Assembly (NCBI GenBank): GCA_026120035.1
Contig: JALRME010000028.1
Span: forward strand, 67,255-131,254
Length of the DNA: 64,000 bases
From: Coleophoma eucalyptorum
Taxonomy: Eukaryota > Ascomycota > Leotiomycetes > Helotiales > Dermateaceae
Direction of reading: 5' to 3'
Shown: in pieces, positions 24,483-37,200 of the stretch
How positions within the stretch are numbered: position 1 is the first letter of the stretch
Layout of the letters: each line of letters opens with the position of its first letter
Made by a program: the position numbers and the translations under genes
The notes under the pieces: generated by a model
Told to the model about the DNA's origin: nothing
Seen by the model: only the letters and a program-made list of their open reading frames with translations
Databases searched by the model: none

Positions 24483-25828
24483 ATCGGCCAAAGGCAGAAC
24501 AAATCTTATTGGGAGCAGCCGCTTCACGTGATACTAAATAAGATTTAATTCTGAACCTTCAATTTAAATTCAAACCCTATGGGAACTGCCAAATATATAT
24601 ATCCTCACATACAAGCTATGTGATACAACAGGCTTGTAGTTGTTTTACCCACACTTGTAATCTAGACTCAGGTCCTTCATCGATAGATATATAGTATCTA
24701 GGACGAACGCCGGAAGCGGGTCAGCCACCCACCCGGCTAGACCCAAAGACCCTATCACCGGGGATTAATAGGTACATTCGGAGAACACCTCTCGTAAATA
24801 GCGAGGACCTAGAAGCTGGGTGGGGAAAGATTAAAAGCTTGATGAAGAGAAGAGGTGGTGGTATTTCTGCCTAGAATACTGTTTGCAAGATCTTGCGTGG
24901 CCCTTATGTACGCGAGCAGAGGAATTTCAAAGTGAAGAGGAGCTCAGCCCTCTCCATTTACTTAGGATACCCAAAATTGACACTGATTTCTCTTGAGACT
25001 TGACATCAAGAGATATTATTGACTCATGCGAAAGTTCACAGGTGCAGGAAAGGGACGAGAGAAGATGAGGCGACCCCGACCTTCCTCGCTTGTCTAGTTT
25101 TTGAACGAATGATGGAGAGAGATGTTCATCCTGTTTCTGAGAAGTGCACAGAATCTACTTGCAGAAGAGATAGAGGAGCTACCACTAAGGAATGCGAATA
25201 AAAACCCGAATTCCGTGCACCCCAAGGAGTTTTCGTCTCCATTGAGACTTTATTATTCTCGGTTGCATTAGGTGATTGGCATCCGGCTTCATAGCTTAGA
25301 GTGTACAATTTTAATGCACATATTTATGCAATGCACAACACCCCACTGCACGTTTTCATTGGCTGATGCAGCTCTGTTGCGGAGAAAGATATTCCGGGGT
25401 TTAGTTATCCTTCATTGTCCAATTCCACAACAAATTGTCTGTAGCATGGCTTTGTGGTTGGCGGATTTTCATAACGCTGATTGGATTAGAGCAGGGCAAT
25501 TGTGTTTCTTGTGAAAGTTTTAGTTTGAACCTTGCAGCTGGTTCACTTGTTATGCGCAGTTTTATGATGGTTGTGCACAACGATGCCACGGCTCGGGATC
25601 GTTATTGATGAAGGGTTGTACAAACATAGATATATAATAGGAGATACCGTCTGCCTTCTCCTTGTTCTTCAACTCATATCCATAAGACGACGAAAAGTTT
25701 CTAAGGCCAATTACTGTGATCGTTGTACTCTGTGAACACAAACATTCTGTTAACATATAGTACACGCGGTGCAGTATTGGACACTTTCGACTCAATCCTC
25801 AATCCTCAATCATCAATCCCTAATAAGA
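24483..25828. other. Divergent promoter region between GH128-type gene and DHA1 transporter
   Basis: About 1.35 kb without a gene. A CACGTG palindrome lies at 24525-24530, some 43 bp upstream of the minus-strand ATG, and an ATATATATA tract near 24592-24602 could serve as its TATA element. A TATATAATA string near 25630 lies about 200 bp upstream of the plus-strand ATG. These assignments are inference. Confidence 0.4.
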
Positions 25829-27589
25829 ATGGCACCTCCAGACACAGAATCAAGTGCTTCTTCGCACAGTTCGGAGACCCAAGGACTAAATAAATGTACG
25901 ATCAACGACACGGAGGATAAGCCTATAGAGGGCAACGCCAATGAGAAAGATATCGAGCATGAAGCAGCAATGACTACTCTCCAGACAACCAAATCACGGG
26001 CGAGCATCTTCAGCCGAAAAAGTAAAAGCGCAAATCAACTGGCACGAGACCCTATTCCAGAGACCGATCTTCTGAACAACATCGTCGGCTGGGAAGGACA
26101 AGATGACCCAGCTATGCCGATGAACTTTCCAGATAGTCGAAAGTTATCGTTGCTACTTCTCGTTAGTATGATGACATTTGTAGCACCGCTTGCCTCTAGT
26201 ATGTTCGCGCCGGGAATATCATTCATGGCAGCCGAATTTCACAGCACAAGTACTATCGTGGATGCTTTCGCCGTCAGTATCTTCCTGCTTGGATTTGCTG
26301 TAAGTTGTGAAGTCCTTCGTCGTACATAAAAACATAAATACTTACCAGACATCAAATAGATTGGTCCTCTCCTCCTTTCGCCCCTTTCGGAGATATATGG
26401 TCGAAAACTTGTCCTCGATTTCGCCAATGCCTTTTTCGTTGTGTGGCAGATAGGATGTGCTCTGGCACCCAATATCTCCGCTCTCATCGTCATCCGCTTC
26501 CTGGCAGGTTTGGGCGGTTCAGGATGCATCACACTTGGTAGTGGTGTGATTGCCGATTTGTATACAGCAGAAGCGCGTGGAAAAGCCACTGCCATCTTCT
26601 CACTAGGCCCATTGTTTGGTCCGGTCATTGGCCCAATCTGCGGTGGTTTCATTGCACAAAGAGCTGGATGGCGATGGGTGAGTACTTGCGTTTTGTCTCT
26701 GATTCGGAAAATCACTAATGATTTGAAGGTCTTCTGGGTAATCTTAATTGCCTCAGCACCAACTGCGATTGGAATTGCCTTCCTCAATCGTGAGACGAAT
26801 CATCGAGTCCTGATAAATCGCAAGACACAAGCCTTGCAGAAAGAGCTGAGTCGCCCCGAACTTCGCAGCTGCTATACATTGCCTGATGTACCCATTCAAA
26901 CACCGATGCAGATAATGTGCCAAGCTATCGTACGGCCCTTTATTCTACTCTTTCGCTCGCCTATCGTATTCATCCTGGCGCTATATATGGCCTTCATATA
27001 TGGTTTATTATATCTTCTTTTCACTACAATCACGAGTGTCTTCCAAGAAACATACCACTGGAGTGTTGAGATTTGTGGGCTCGCATATCTCGGTGTTGGT
27101 ATTGGTTTCTTTGTTGGCGCTGCTGTCGTAGGTAAGACGAGTGACAAGAGCGTTGTTGCACAAACGAGGAAGAACAATGGTATTCATGTACCCGAGTTCC
27201 GGCTACCAGGAACGATATTCTTCGCATTCTTTGTCCCGATTTCTTTCTTCTGGTATGGCTGGAGTGCCGATAAGGGCGTGCATTGGATCGTGCCCATCAT
27301 TGGACTGGTCCCCTTTGGTTTCGGCATGATAGGCTTGTTCATCAGCATCCAGACTTATGTCATCGATATCTTCACTGTATATGCAGCATCAGCTACGGCA
27401 TCCTTGAACTTTATGCGTAGCTTGTTTGGAGCGATTCTCCCCTTAGCTGGCCCGAGTCTCTACGCATCACTAGGATTGGGTTGGGGAAATAGTCTCCTAG
27501 GATTCATTGCGGTTGGAATGATACCAGCCCCGATGTTGTTATGGAAGTATGGCGGTAGGGTGCGAGAAAGATATCCTGTCAAGCTTTAG
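25829..27589 (+). CDS. MFS transporter, DHA1 (12-helix multidrug/polyamine) type
   Basis: Model join(25829..26299,26360..26677,26729..27589), 549 residues; introns of 60 and 51 nt, phase 0. It belongs to the drug:H+ antiporter-1 group (TC 2.A.1.2), plasma-membrane exporters of drugs, polyamines or other organic compounds. A hydrophilic N-terminal tail of about 105 residues precedes NFPDSRKL, then helix 1. Across intron 1 splicing produces F-A-I-G-P-L-L-L-A-P-L-S-E-I-Y-G-R, the diagnostic motif A; GPLFGPVIGPICGGF is the antiporter motif C; W-R-W-V-F-W forms across intron 2. The end, LLWKYGGRVRERYPVKL, is typical for the group. The first ATG of the open frame is at 25829. Substrate unknown. Confidence 0.93.
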
Positions 27590-27850
27590 ATGGCCTATTA
27601 TTATCTTCAAGAATTTCATTTGTCTCTTGGACCGATTAGCATATGTAATAGTCTGGTAGAACTCAGGTAGAATAGAATTGCCTGCTTATTTGGCATGGTA
27701 TCCCATAAAATACAATTAATCAAATAAAGGAAGTATTGTACATCCGGACCATTGTCAGGAGGTTTAATGACTCGCTGATCCTGAATAGTTTGCTTCAACA
27801 ACCGCCCTGCTTATAGAGCTGCTGAAAGTAGAGAGCTAACCACCGAAAAC

Positions 27851-29446
27851 TTAGAGCTCTGCAGGTGGTGGTCCCTGTGGTCCTTTACCATCACCCGGTG
27901 GTCCTCTTCCACCTCCTGGTCCACCTCTCCAATATCTATCTCCTTCTGATTGCCCCATCGCAGTGGAGTTCTTACACTTGGGGTTGAAGTGGTCCTCGAC
28001 AGTTCCCCAAGGCCAAACGGCGATATAACAGACTTCATCGTATTTGCATGCACCGCAATCCAAGAAAGTTGTCCAGTTGAGCCAATCATTCAATGCAGCA
28101 ATTTTGACCGCTGCAGATGCTTGGAACTCGGCCTCAGAGAGAAGATCTTGACGAACGGAAAAGAGAGTATTGCAGACCTTCGACATCACAGTTGTGATGG
28201 CGCTGTGAATTAATTTGTCTTCAAAAGTGGAGTCAGCGGTAGAGGCGAGGTAGTGGTTCGTGCAGGTTTCAATAGACTTCTCGATAGAAAGCTCATTGTA
28301 GTCGATGTATATGTTGAGTAGATTGTTGACCTCTGAAAGCATTATATTGGCAGCCGGACTCGCACCCAAGTATTGCAATCGATCTGAAAACCTGGCCGTG
28401 ATCATATCAACAACATCTTGCCACTTAGTGCTTTGGGTTTTCTCGCGACCCCAGATACTCTTCAGATCTGACTTAATGCGAGCAAGTCCATCAGTATCGG
28501 CTGAATCAAGGCGAGGTAGGACTTGCTTCGGATCTGGATGCGGATTCGACAGGTTCATGGGGTAGAAGAAGGCCGAGACCATGGAAGAGTAATCAATCTC
28601 GACTCTGCCTCCACCAATGCCGTGATATCTTGCTGCGATTGCCCGAGAATATTCGAACTGGTGCAAAGCGTTCAGGGCCGGACCCTCGTTTCCCGAGGGA
28701 CGTTTGTGAGCCTGCACAAAATCCAGTCCATCTTCAAAATCACAGTAGATAATCTCAAAGCCAGCTTCCATTCTGAGAAAACCTTCGATACCACCCCACT
28801 GCTTGCCTAGATCGCATAATCCTACGGCTCTTTCTTTTTCCCCGCCCATAGGGGCCCCTTCGTGGGTCGAATTGTTGTCCAGGAGAAGAATATCCTGTGT
28901 ATCCAAAGTTCCCATATCTGTCTTACCTGCAGACATACCATCGATGTATAAAATCTTGTCAAGCCGGCGGTTCGTCCGATACACATGTAGATATCCCGGT
29001 TCTCCAAACCCAGGAGGTCCTTTACTATCAGGCCCTCTCTTTGGGTGCTCTCCACCAGGCCCTTTATCTGGGCGTTCTTCACCAGGTCCTCCGGGTCTTT
29101 TCCCACCAGGCCCACCGCCTCCTCTACCTCTAGCAAAAACTTCGGCATGTTCAACCTCGAAAGCCAGCCACTCTGTACCTTTCACAGGCTCGGCAGTGCC
29201 TCTACCATGATAGAACAAAGTTCCCTCAGGAATACTCGCAGGGAAGAAAGACATGCCATTGTGTTGGAGAGAAGAACCCCACTGTCGCATCGAAGAGTGA
29301 ATGGAATTAAAGATTAGATTGGCATTCTCGTTGGCGCTTCTGAAGTTGGCGCCGCCATGTTCTGCAGCGTCCAGGATAGGCTCTTGTTGAGAAGCAAGAG
29401 CTAAAGTGAAGGGAAGTGAAAGGAACAGGAAGAGAGATCTTGCCAT
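27851..29446 (-). CDS. Secreted protein of unknown function with Gly/Pro-rich insert
   Basis: A single exon of 531 residues starting at the ATG at 29446 (the frame extends to 29488 but that codon is TTG). Residues 1-19 (MARSLFLFLSLPFTLALAS) are a clear signal peptide. The N-terminal domain contains EGTLFYHG near residue 74 and EWLAFEVEHAEVFARG near residue 92, then a Gly/Pro/Arg-rich low-complexity insert (about residues 110-150), then GYLHVYRTNRRL and ILYIDGMSAGKTDMGTLD. The rest is alpha-helical in appearance, with several Cys near the end (DCGACKYDEVCY) and another Gly/Pro-rich tail. It resembles conserved secreted proteins found across filamentous ascomycetes without known role. The spacing of YHG, the W-L-A-F-E..H-A-E-x-F-A stretch and the later hydrophobic strand is reminiscent of ADP-ribosyltransferase-fold domains, but that is conjecture. 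Confidence 0.8.
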   Translation of the reverse strand: MARSLFLFLSLPFTLALASQQEPILDAAEHGGANFRSANENANLIFNSIHSSMRQWGSSLQHNGMSFFPASIPEGTLFYHGRGTAEPVKGTEWLAFEVEHAEVFARGRGGGGPGGKRPGGPGEERPDKGPGGEHPKRGPDSKGPPGFGEPGYLHVYRTNRRLDKILYIDGMSAGKTDMGTLDTQDILLLDNNSTHEGAPMGGEKERAVGLCDLGKQWGGIEGFLRMEAGFEIIYCDFEDGLDFVQAHKRPSGNEGPALNALHQFEYSRAIAARYHGIGGGRVEIDYSSMVSAFFYPMNLSNPHPDPKQVLPRLDSADTDGLARIKSDLKSIWGREKTQSTKWQDVVDMITARFSDRLQYLGASPAANIMLSEVNNLLNIYIDYNELSIEKSIETCTNHYLASTADSTFEDKLIHSAITTVMSKVCNTLFSVRQDLLSEAEFQASAAVKIAALNDWLNWTTFLDCGACKYDEVCYIAVWPWGTVEDHFNPKCKNSTAMGQSEGDRYWRGGPGGGRGPPGDGKGPQGPPPAEL

Positions 29447-31054
29447 TTTAATCAGATACAATGCTGAGCCACTCCAAGAGACATGCAACTATTTATCTAC
29501 ATATTCTTCGTCCCAAGGAAGGGTATTTATGATTTTCGCTCGCTGCGTTGCAGACGCGCGTCGAGATCAAACTAGATCTGATAAGATTAGATCATTATCG
29601 GAAGTTCGGCGCAGCTGACACCGGTTACCGATGCTGACTCAGCGACGTTCGTAGTATAATATAAAAATTACATCCGCATCTTGCTGCGCACTTTACGACG
29701 TCCATGAGCTTGTGATTTGACGGGGTAAACAAGTGAAGAGATTCCTGCTAAATGTCCTGCTTCATACGTTGAAATAAAGGGTCATGTGGTTACGCGACAA
29801 GCACCTACATGAAAATAGACCTCCCGGGCAGTCTTCCCTTTTATTCTACAATGTCATTGATACCTTCAACCCAACCTCTATTGATCCGACATTCGTTGTT
29901 CGCAACATAATGTGAGCTCAATTGCTAATTAATATCTTACTAATACAGAATCTTGCTTAAGGCTATTCGAACGCAAGTAGCATCCTAGATATCACGCGAC
30001 AGGGAATCGAGCCATCCAGCAAGGATGTCATCCGGCAAAGGACTGAGCCGTAGGAATCAGATCAGCTATTGTCACGTGAGCCATCATGAGGAATAGGACC
30101 GATTGAGTGGAGAAGTATAAAGTTATGGTAATGACCCCGACTCCACGTCTCCCTCTTTCCCAATATTTCGCTCCCCCATTACTGTCGTTGATCTGTCCAT
30201 CGTCATCTATCCCCGGAAATATTCCCGGTATTCTCTGCGCGCCTGCAGAACGGGACGAGTGGTGGCTGCAGAGTTGCGGCCGGCCAAGAGCCTTATCAAA
30301 TAGCAGCACCTTTTCTTGGAGCAGCTCATGAGTGAATCTGCTGGTAAGCTGCTTAGCAGACTCCTATCATACTTTTTTTTTGTTTGAATTGTTGAGCTTT
30401 GCGCGTGCTCTAAGGGCAAACTCGGAACAGACGATGGTAGTTCTCTTCCTTTTCCAAATCGGCTAAGCTCCGGATGTCAGATTTCTCTCCATCCATGGGG
30501 TCCCGCACTTTTTTGTTATGGAGCAAGGTCTCTCCAACTACGGCACTCCAACCTCCACTCTATTATTGCTCCGCGCCAGACGGAACCAAGTTTCTGAGGT
30601 TCACCGTTGGACTGTCACGTTCCTTTCTCCGGGCCATCTTCGGGCGCACTTCGCCCCCCTAAGAGGATGAGGAACTGACCTAGGACTGACCTGGGACCGT
30701 CCTAGGACTAGAAAATCAGAAGTGGCATTACTTTGTGTCAATGATGCTGTCATTCTTGCATTACGTCTGTGTCTGTTGCCGTTGATGGCGGGAAAGTATG
30801 CCGAGCAAGGCTTCAGGTGGAGCAAGAGATCTTAAAGAATGTTCCTCCTCACTCCACATGACGCTGAAATCCCCGACCCATCCTTTCTCCGGCGTCCCCA
30901 GCGGCCAACTTTTCTCATGTTTCTCTGGATCGAAGCCGTGAGACCCGGCATGGAGTCCGTGAAGAAATGGCGCACTTGAAAGATATAAAAAGGCGGAATT
31001 TCCCCAGCGAGATTGAAGAAGCAACCCGCTTTTCAGTAGCTCCGAATCTTCAAA
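29447..31054. other. Divergent promoter region between secreted orphan and beta-glucosidase
   Basis: About 1.6 kb with no supported gene. It separates two divergently transcribed secreted-protein genes and contains the TATA box of the beta-glucosidase gene. GATA-type and C-rich strings occur, but none can be assigned with confidence. Confidence 0.4.
30984..30990 (+). promoter_or_regulatory. TATA box of the GH3 beta-glucosidase gene
   Basis: TATAAAA (in gatataaaaaggcgg) lies 65-71 bp upstream of the ATG at 31055, a usual distance for a fungal TATA element with a short leader. Confidence 0.6.
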
Positions 31055-33816
31055 ATGGCGCCCTTACTGGATCTTGCTGCTGTGCTTCTTGCCTGTGCCG
31101 CTGGTGTCAGTGGTGAGGCATGGAACTCTTCCCTCTTCAAAACCAGCCCAGAGGTGCTTCCTTCGCGTAAGTGCTCGCTTCCCTACATGTATTATCACGG
31201 TACCACCAGTATCGCCTGGATTTCTCATGATAGGGCCTTGAGTCATCTTACTGTATGATTAATGGCTCGTTACTGACATACTATGTAGCGCAAATGAGTG
31301 GAATTGGTGGCTGGGAAGCTGCCATGGCAAAGGCAAACACGTTTTTGGCCAACATGACTTTAGAGGAAAAGACTATCATGCTCACAGGTGCAAATGGACC
31401 ATGTGTAGGGTAAGAGACATACTTGGTTGCAGTTCGGCCCATGCTTAATAGATTTTAGTAACATCTCACCAATCCCTCGTTTGGGATTCAAGGGTCTCTG
31501 TCTCCAGGATGGACCTCTGTCAGTAAGAGAAGCCACCTACGTCAGTGTATTCCCAGCTGGGTTGACCACTGCTGCGTCTTGGGACCGAGATCTTATGAAG
31601 ACTCGGGGCATCTACCTAGGCCAGGAGTTCCGCGACAAGGGATCTCACGTTTACCTAGGCCCGGTAGCAGGGCCTTTGGGTCGGTCTGCGCTCTCCGGTC
31701 GAAACTGGGAAGGTTTCTCTCCTGATCCATATCTTACTGGTGTTGGAATGGAAGAGACTATCATTGGAGTTCAATCCATGGGCGTACAAGCCTCTGCTAA
31801 GCACTTCATCGCTTATGAGCAAGAGACCATGCGAAACCCTCCCGGAACTTTCGAAGCCACTACCATCCCCAACTCAACGGAAATACAATCTATCTCGTCC
31901 AACGTCGAGGACAGAACACTGCATGAACTTTACCTGTGGCCATTTGCCAACGCTGTCCGAGCTGGAGTTGCTAATGGTAAGCAAGTCCTACTTTGTCTAC
32001 AACAAGCTTCTGTAGCAATATCTAATATGGCCTTCACTTAGTCATGTGCTCTTATAATCGTGTCAACTCAACATGGGCAAGCCAGAACTCAAAGCTGTTG
32101 AACGGTTTACTCAAGACCGAGCTCGGATTTCAAGGATATGTTGTCTCTGACTGGATGGCGGTACACACCGGTGTTGACACTATCAATGCAGGTCTGGACA
32201 TGAACATGCCAGGTATGGCCCTTCCAAATATCCCTAATAAGTTAAAAATACTAATATTAATTAAGGCCAATGGAACTGGGAACCAATTGACAATGAGACC
32301 TCCTCTTGGTGGGGCCCAAACTTGACTGTGTCTGTAAACAACGGTTCTGTATCCGCGAGCCGTGTCGATGATATGGTTCGTCGTGTCCTGACTCCCTACT
32401 TCTTCCTTGGACAAGATCAAGATTTCCCAACCATTGACCCTTCTATGGGTGCTTATCCAATGGTGGATGATTTCGAAGCCGAAAGCTACTGGCTCGACTC
32501 CTATACTGCCGCCGGTGTGCTCGGCTCCGCCAACCGAGATGTTCGCGGCAACCACAGCACCCTCATCCGTGAACTTGGCGCTGCCGGCACCGTTCTTCTG
32601 AAGAACACCAACGGTGCTCTTCCTCTGAAAGCACCAAGCTCCATCGGTGTCTTTGGTAACGCTGCCAGTGACCTCACAACCGGCCCATACTACCACGCAA
32701 ACGACTATGAGTATGGATGTCTGCCAGCAGGCGGTGGATCCGGAACTGGTCGATTCAGTTATCTCGTCGCGCCCCTTGATGCTATCAAGTCTCAAGCAAA
32801 CAAGGATGGATCCGCAGTTACTTACATCTTGAACAACACCCAACTTGCCATTGATGGCGGTGCTTCTACCATCTACCCTGTGCCTGAAGTCTGCCTCGTC
32901 TTCGTGAAGACTTGGGCCGCTGAAGGTACTGACCGTGATACTCTCGACGTTGACTGGGATGGAAATGCAGTCGTTGAGCAAGTTGCATCCTACTGCAACA
33001 ACACCGTCGTCGTCTCTCAATCTACGGGTATCAATGTCATGCCATGGGCTTCCCACCCCAACGTGACTGCAATCGTAGTTTCTCACTTGTCTGGAAACGA
33101 GATCGGTAACAGCTTGGTCGATATTCTTTACGGCGCATACAACCCATCTGGGTAAGTTCCAGACAGATTTTTTGGTATTTGAATTTTTTCACTAACACGT
33201 GTACAGTAAACTGCCATACTCTATCGCCCATAACGAGTCCGACTACAACTTCGCACCAGTCGTTACCAGCGTCTCCGACCCCACCGATCCCGATGCTTGG
33301 CAATCAGACTTCAAGGAGCGCCTCTTGATCGACTACCGCTACTTCGACTACAACAACATCAGCGTTCTCTACGAGTTCGGCTTCGGACTAAGCTACACAA
33401 CCTTCGACATGGCGAACATCAGCATCAGCAAGCTTGCCAACAGCACCATCTCCTCTCTCCCAGCCGCAACCAACGTCACCGCTCCCGGTGGAAAGGCCGA
33501 GTTGTGGGATGCGCTCTACAACGTTACCGTAAGCGTCTCCAACACTGGCTCCTTGGATGGTGCAACCGTTCCCCAGCTTTACTTGACTCTGCCTGCCACA
33601 GCCGGTGAGGGAACACCAGTTCAGCAATTGCGTGGCTTCGACAAGATCAGCCTTGCAGCTGGCGAAACCAAGACAGTTACGTTTGAGCTTATGCGTCGTG
33701 ATCTTAGTGTCTGGGACACACTCGTTCAAGAGTGGCGAATCCCATCAGGCGACTTCGACGTGAAGGTCGGCTTCTCTTCCAGAGATGCAAAGGTTCAAGG
33801 AACATTTACTATTTAA
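31055..33816 (+). CDS. Secreted GH3 beta-glucosidase
   Basis: Six exons, join(31055..31166,31289..31409,31459..31976,32042..32212,32266..33151,33207..33816), 805 residues; introns of 122, 49, 65, 53 and 55 nt with consistent phases. The enzyme removes terminal beta-D-glucose from cello-oligosaccharides and similar glucosides outside the cell. A signal peptide occupies about residues 1-20. GH3 landmarks are [20 protein letters not shown] (first junction corrected by splicing), [18 protein letters not shown] (formed across intron 3) and the nucleophile Asp287 in V-V-S-D-W. The C-terminal fibronectin III-like domain begins after about residue 690 and contains [10 protein letters not shown]. Length fits secreted fungal beta-glucosidases. 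There are many N-x-S/T sites. Together with the neighbouring GH128-type gene it makes this part of the window rich in glucan-active enzymes. Confidence 0.96.
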
Positions 33817-34206
33817 TGATTAAATGAACGAGATGAATGGGGTGTCTTAGCATAATTTCTTGTATATAATTTAGTAACAAGTAATGGCACATATTCTCAA
33901 ATTTGGAGCAAGCCGGCGAATGGGTTCAGAGCCCGAATTCTTACAATGTTTCGCGCGTGACCGAGAAATACTGCCTCTGCAAGCTAACACTCTGATGGGA
34001 TACAACAGATTCAGATTATATAGATTATGAAAACCTAAACGAACGAAGTAAATCCGTTGGCGTAATATCTTGCCAAGAGACAAAAGATCCAGAGGTGAAA
34101 TCCTACCACGACCGACCGCCAAGATCTCCCAATCACCAATTGTCACGAAAGCTCAAACCAGAAAAAAAGCCTTAGGCTTTTTCGACTGAGATGTAGAGGC
34201 ATCTGT
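33817..34206. other. Convergent 3' intergenic region
   Basis: About 390 bp between the ends of the beta-glucosidase (plus) and OPT transporter (minus) genes. Nothing distinctive is visible. Confidence 0.5.
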
Positions 34207-37200
34207 CTACTCCCAGTGTGAGGGCCCAAAAGTTGCTCCTGGGGCGACAGTGGACTTGATTGCCGCACCGTTGCTATCAAGGTTATTGAAGGCGTTGGTA
34301 ACATTAGGGTTACTATGAGTTGGGTTAATAAGACGAGAAAGATATGGATACAAGAGAGCTCTCTTACCCATCCGCGCGGGGGTTCATGAACCATTGTGGG
34401 AGCGTCAAATTGTTATATTGAACGATGAAGAAAACGAAGAACAATCCGATATACAGTCCGGTATCAAGAGCAGCAGAAGTGATGTAATTCTATTTCAGAG
34501 TCAGCATTTGTGCTACCATCATCGAGGTCTTATAATAGGATGACTTACGTATCTCGCCCACCATGCCTTGAATCTGCGCTTGACGAAGCCATTGAAGAAG
34601 ATACCGACAACACCCCAGCATAGGTAGTTGTACACGGTGGCAGGGGGGATCTGGCCACTGCCGGCAAATACAATGGGCCAATGAAGGTAACGGATAGGGC
34701 TCGCTGGCCATCTCTTTGCTGCAAAGTAGGTAATGACCGGGAACACAGCACCCATAAGCCAGAAATATTGAAGTGCAGAGTAGAGTGCTCCAGCACCGAA
34801 GATTCGAGCTGGGCCAATCAGTCCCCAGACGACGGATGCGGTTCCGTAAACACTGGCATTAGGACAATTGTAGTTGTTTACTTGGTCTGTGGAGCAAAGA
34901 TCGGGAATATTGGTCAGAGCCCAGTTGTAAACCAAAACCTGGACGATTGCGGACCAGGATGTGGCAATGAATTGAGCCCAGAAAGTTACTTTGGGCTATA
35001 AAACGTGAGCATGAAGAGTTCCTACGATCTCCACTGAGGCAAAATAACATACAGGAACTTTCAGATAGTGACCAAGCTTCATGTCTTGCACAAACCCCAA
35101 TGCTTGTGCCATGGTGATGTATCCGTAAGTCTTGAAAACCATCATTGCGATGGGTCTTCCTGGAAGCATGTAACCAATCATAAACTCTGTTAGGACGTTC
35201 AAACCGATTCTATAAAGGAGTTAGTGATCTGCATATCAAAGCAATTGTTTACGGCTACGCACTGATAATTCGTGATGCCTTGGATCATGCCGAGCGGGAT
35301 CAAGAAAAGCAAAGAGATGAGCATAGCAATAATCATGGGCCACCACTCAAGATGAGTAGGCCAAACTAGAACCTAGGATACAGTTAGAAGGTCAAATACT
35401 TGCGAAAAGATTTAATAGAAGCTGCTTACTGTCACGAATGAGAGGGCCAGCATAACAATGAACAAAAGCCCATACCACCAGGATGGAGCATCTTCATATT
35501 TCTTCATCATCTTCAGATGTACATCGGCATCTTGGTTTCTAGCAGTCTTGAAACGAACCCAAATCTCTTGCGAGTGGAAGATTGCGGTGTGGACAATGAT
35601 AGAAGACAATGCAGCGAACGACATTCCGTAACAGAGGGTAAAGAATGTGGCTAAGAACAATGGAGAGTATGCTCTGTATGCCTCGACATCGAGCAGCTTG
35701 TCTGGGGTCAAGATTCTGGTCGTGTTGTAAATTGCTCCTGTATTATCACGGGCGTGTGTCTGTTGTATAGTTGTCAGTAGTGAAAATGAAAAAATAAGAC
35801 GCTAGGGAAAGAAAACCCCAAATGACTTTGGCGGGCTTTGCTTATGGAGAGTGATGAACTGGATAGCAGCATCGAAGGAAGGTACTCACGCTAGAGATTG
35901 GGAGATAATCGGAGTACCAGGCACCTGTGTACTTGATTCCAATGCCACCAATCAAGAAAAAGACGACAACACCGATAGTAGTATTAACAATTGTGAATAG
36001 TGGATAAGGGAGAGGGCTGGTAACATATCCAATGACTCCGTTCCAGTCAAATGTGATTGGGATCTGCGCTGGGTCAGTGAATGCAAGCCTTCGGAAAGGT
36101 GGTAAACATACGAGGCCAAATCCAGATTCGTTTCCAAAAATCTGGTTCACCACCATATTATTTGGGGCCATCCAGACGATCCAGTTGAAGGCTGAGAGAC
36201 CTTGAGCAAGGACCTCTGCGTGAAATGTGAGCATAGAGGTGAAGTATTAGTATTGAATGACTTACGAGGGAACCAACACCACACGAAACTTCCCGCCATA
36301 ACGATAAGAAAGTACTTGTATCTATTGAAATGTCAATTTTCGACCTTGAGAAGACAGTCTCAAACAGTTGTTACCTTCCAATTATCCATCCATTGGCGGG
36401 AGCTTCACCCGGTTTATCTAGAAAGATTAGTAATTGACAGAATAATCATGGAAATAGAGCACGTACGATCATGAAGAGCATACATCAAAGATGTGTTTCT
36501 ATGAGGATGGGTTAGTGCACGAGGTATACATTTGGGGTGCATGCCTCTTCTATACTTACGCCAAGCATTGAGGCCAAATCATGGCAGACGGCCCTTTATT
36601 CCAGTATTAGCGGGTACCAAGACACCAATTTATATGCCATACAAAAAGAAACATAACTTAATATGTACGAATCTTGGAAAGGGGAAACATACAAACAAGC
36701 AAAGAGCGGCATAACCCCGCAAGGCCGAAACCCAAACACTGGGTAGTGAGAACCAACAATATTTGAAAGCCTGCCTAGTTAGTAAAAGATAATACTCGAA
36801 GATAGGGAAAGGGCTCACCCCAGCCAAAGTTAGAGTCGTAGTACACTTTCTGAGCCAACAGAATATCCGTGGCATATGCAGCACCTCCTCCATAAGAGGC
36901 ATTGCCCATCATGATGATAATGGCGTGCTCTTTGATATTGAAAGGACCCGGGTTCAAGTTCCATTTCAGGCCAAAGGTGTTAATCTGCTTGTTTGGTAGG
37001 CACTAAATGGTTGTGTTAGAAGTATACGCGTATACACGGTGTGTTCCTTCATACCATGGCGCAAAAGACTCCAACGGGGTATGAGAGCAATTGGACAACG
37101 TAGACCTGAAGAATGACTGAAGGGCTATGAAGCGAGAAGAGCATATTCATGCCAGAAATCAAAGTTGTCAAAATCATTCCGATGACCCAAGCTCTGATGG

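Noticed and set aside
24660..24860. Possible structured RNA or rRNA fragment (GC-rich string with GAACGCCGG)
   Set aside because: No tRNA box or rRNA core could be matched; too little evidence.
32130..33086. 318-codon minus-strand frame opposite the GH3 gene
   Set aside because: Antisense shadow of a well-supported beta-glucosidase exon; no family features.
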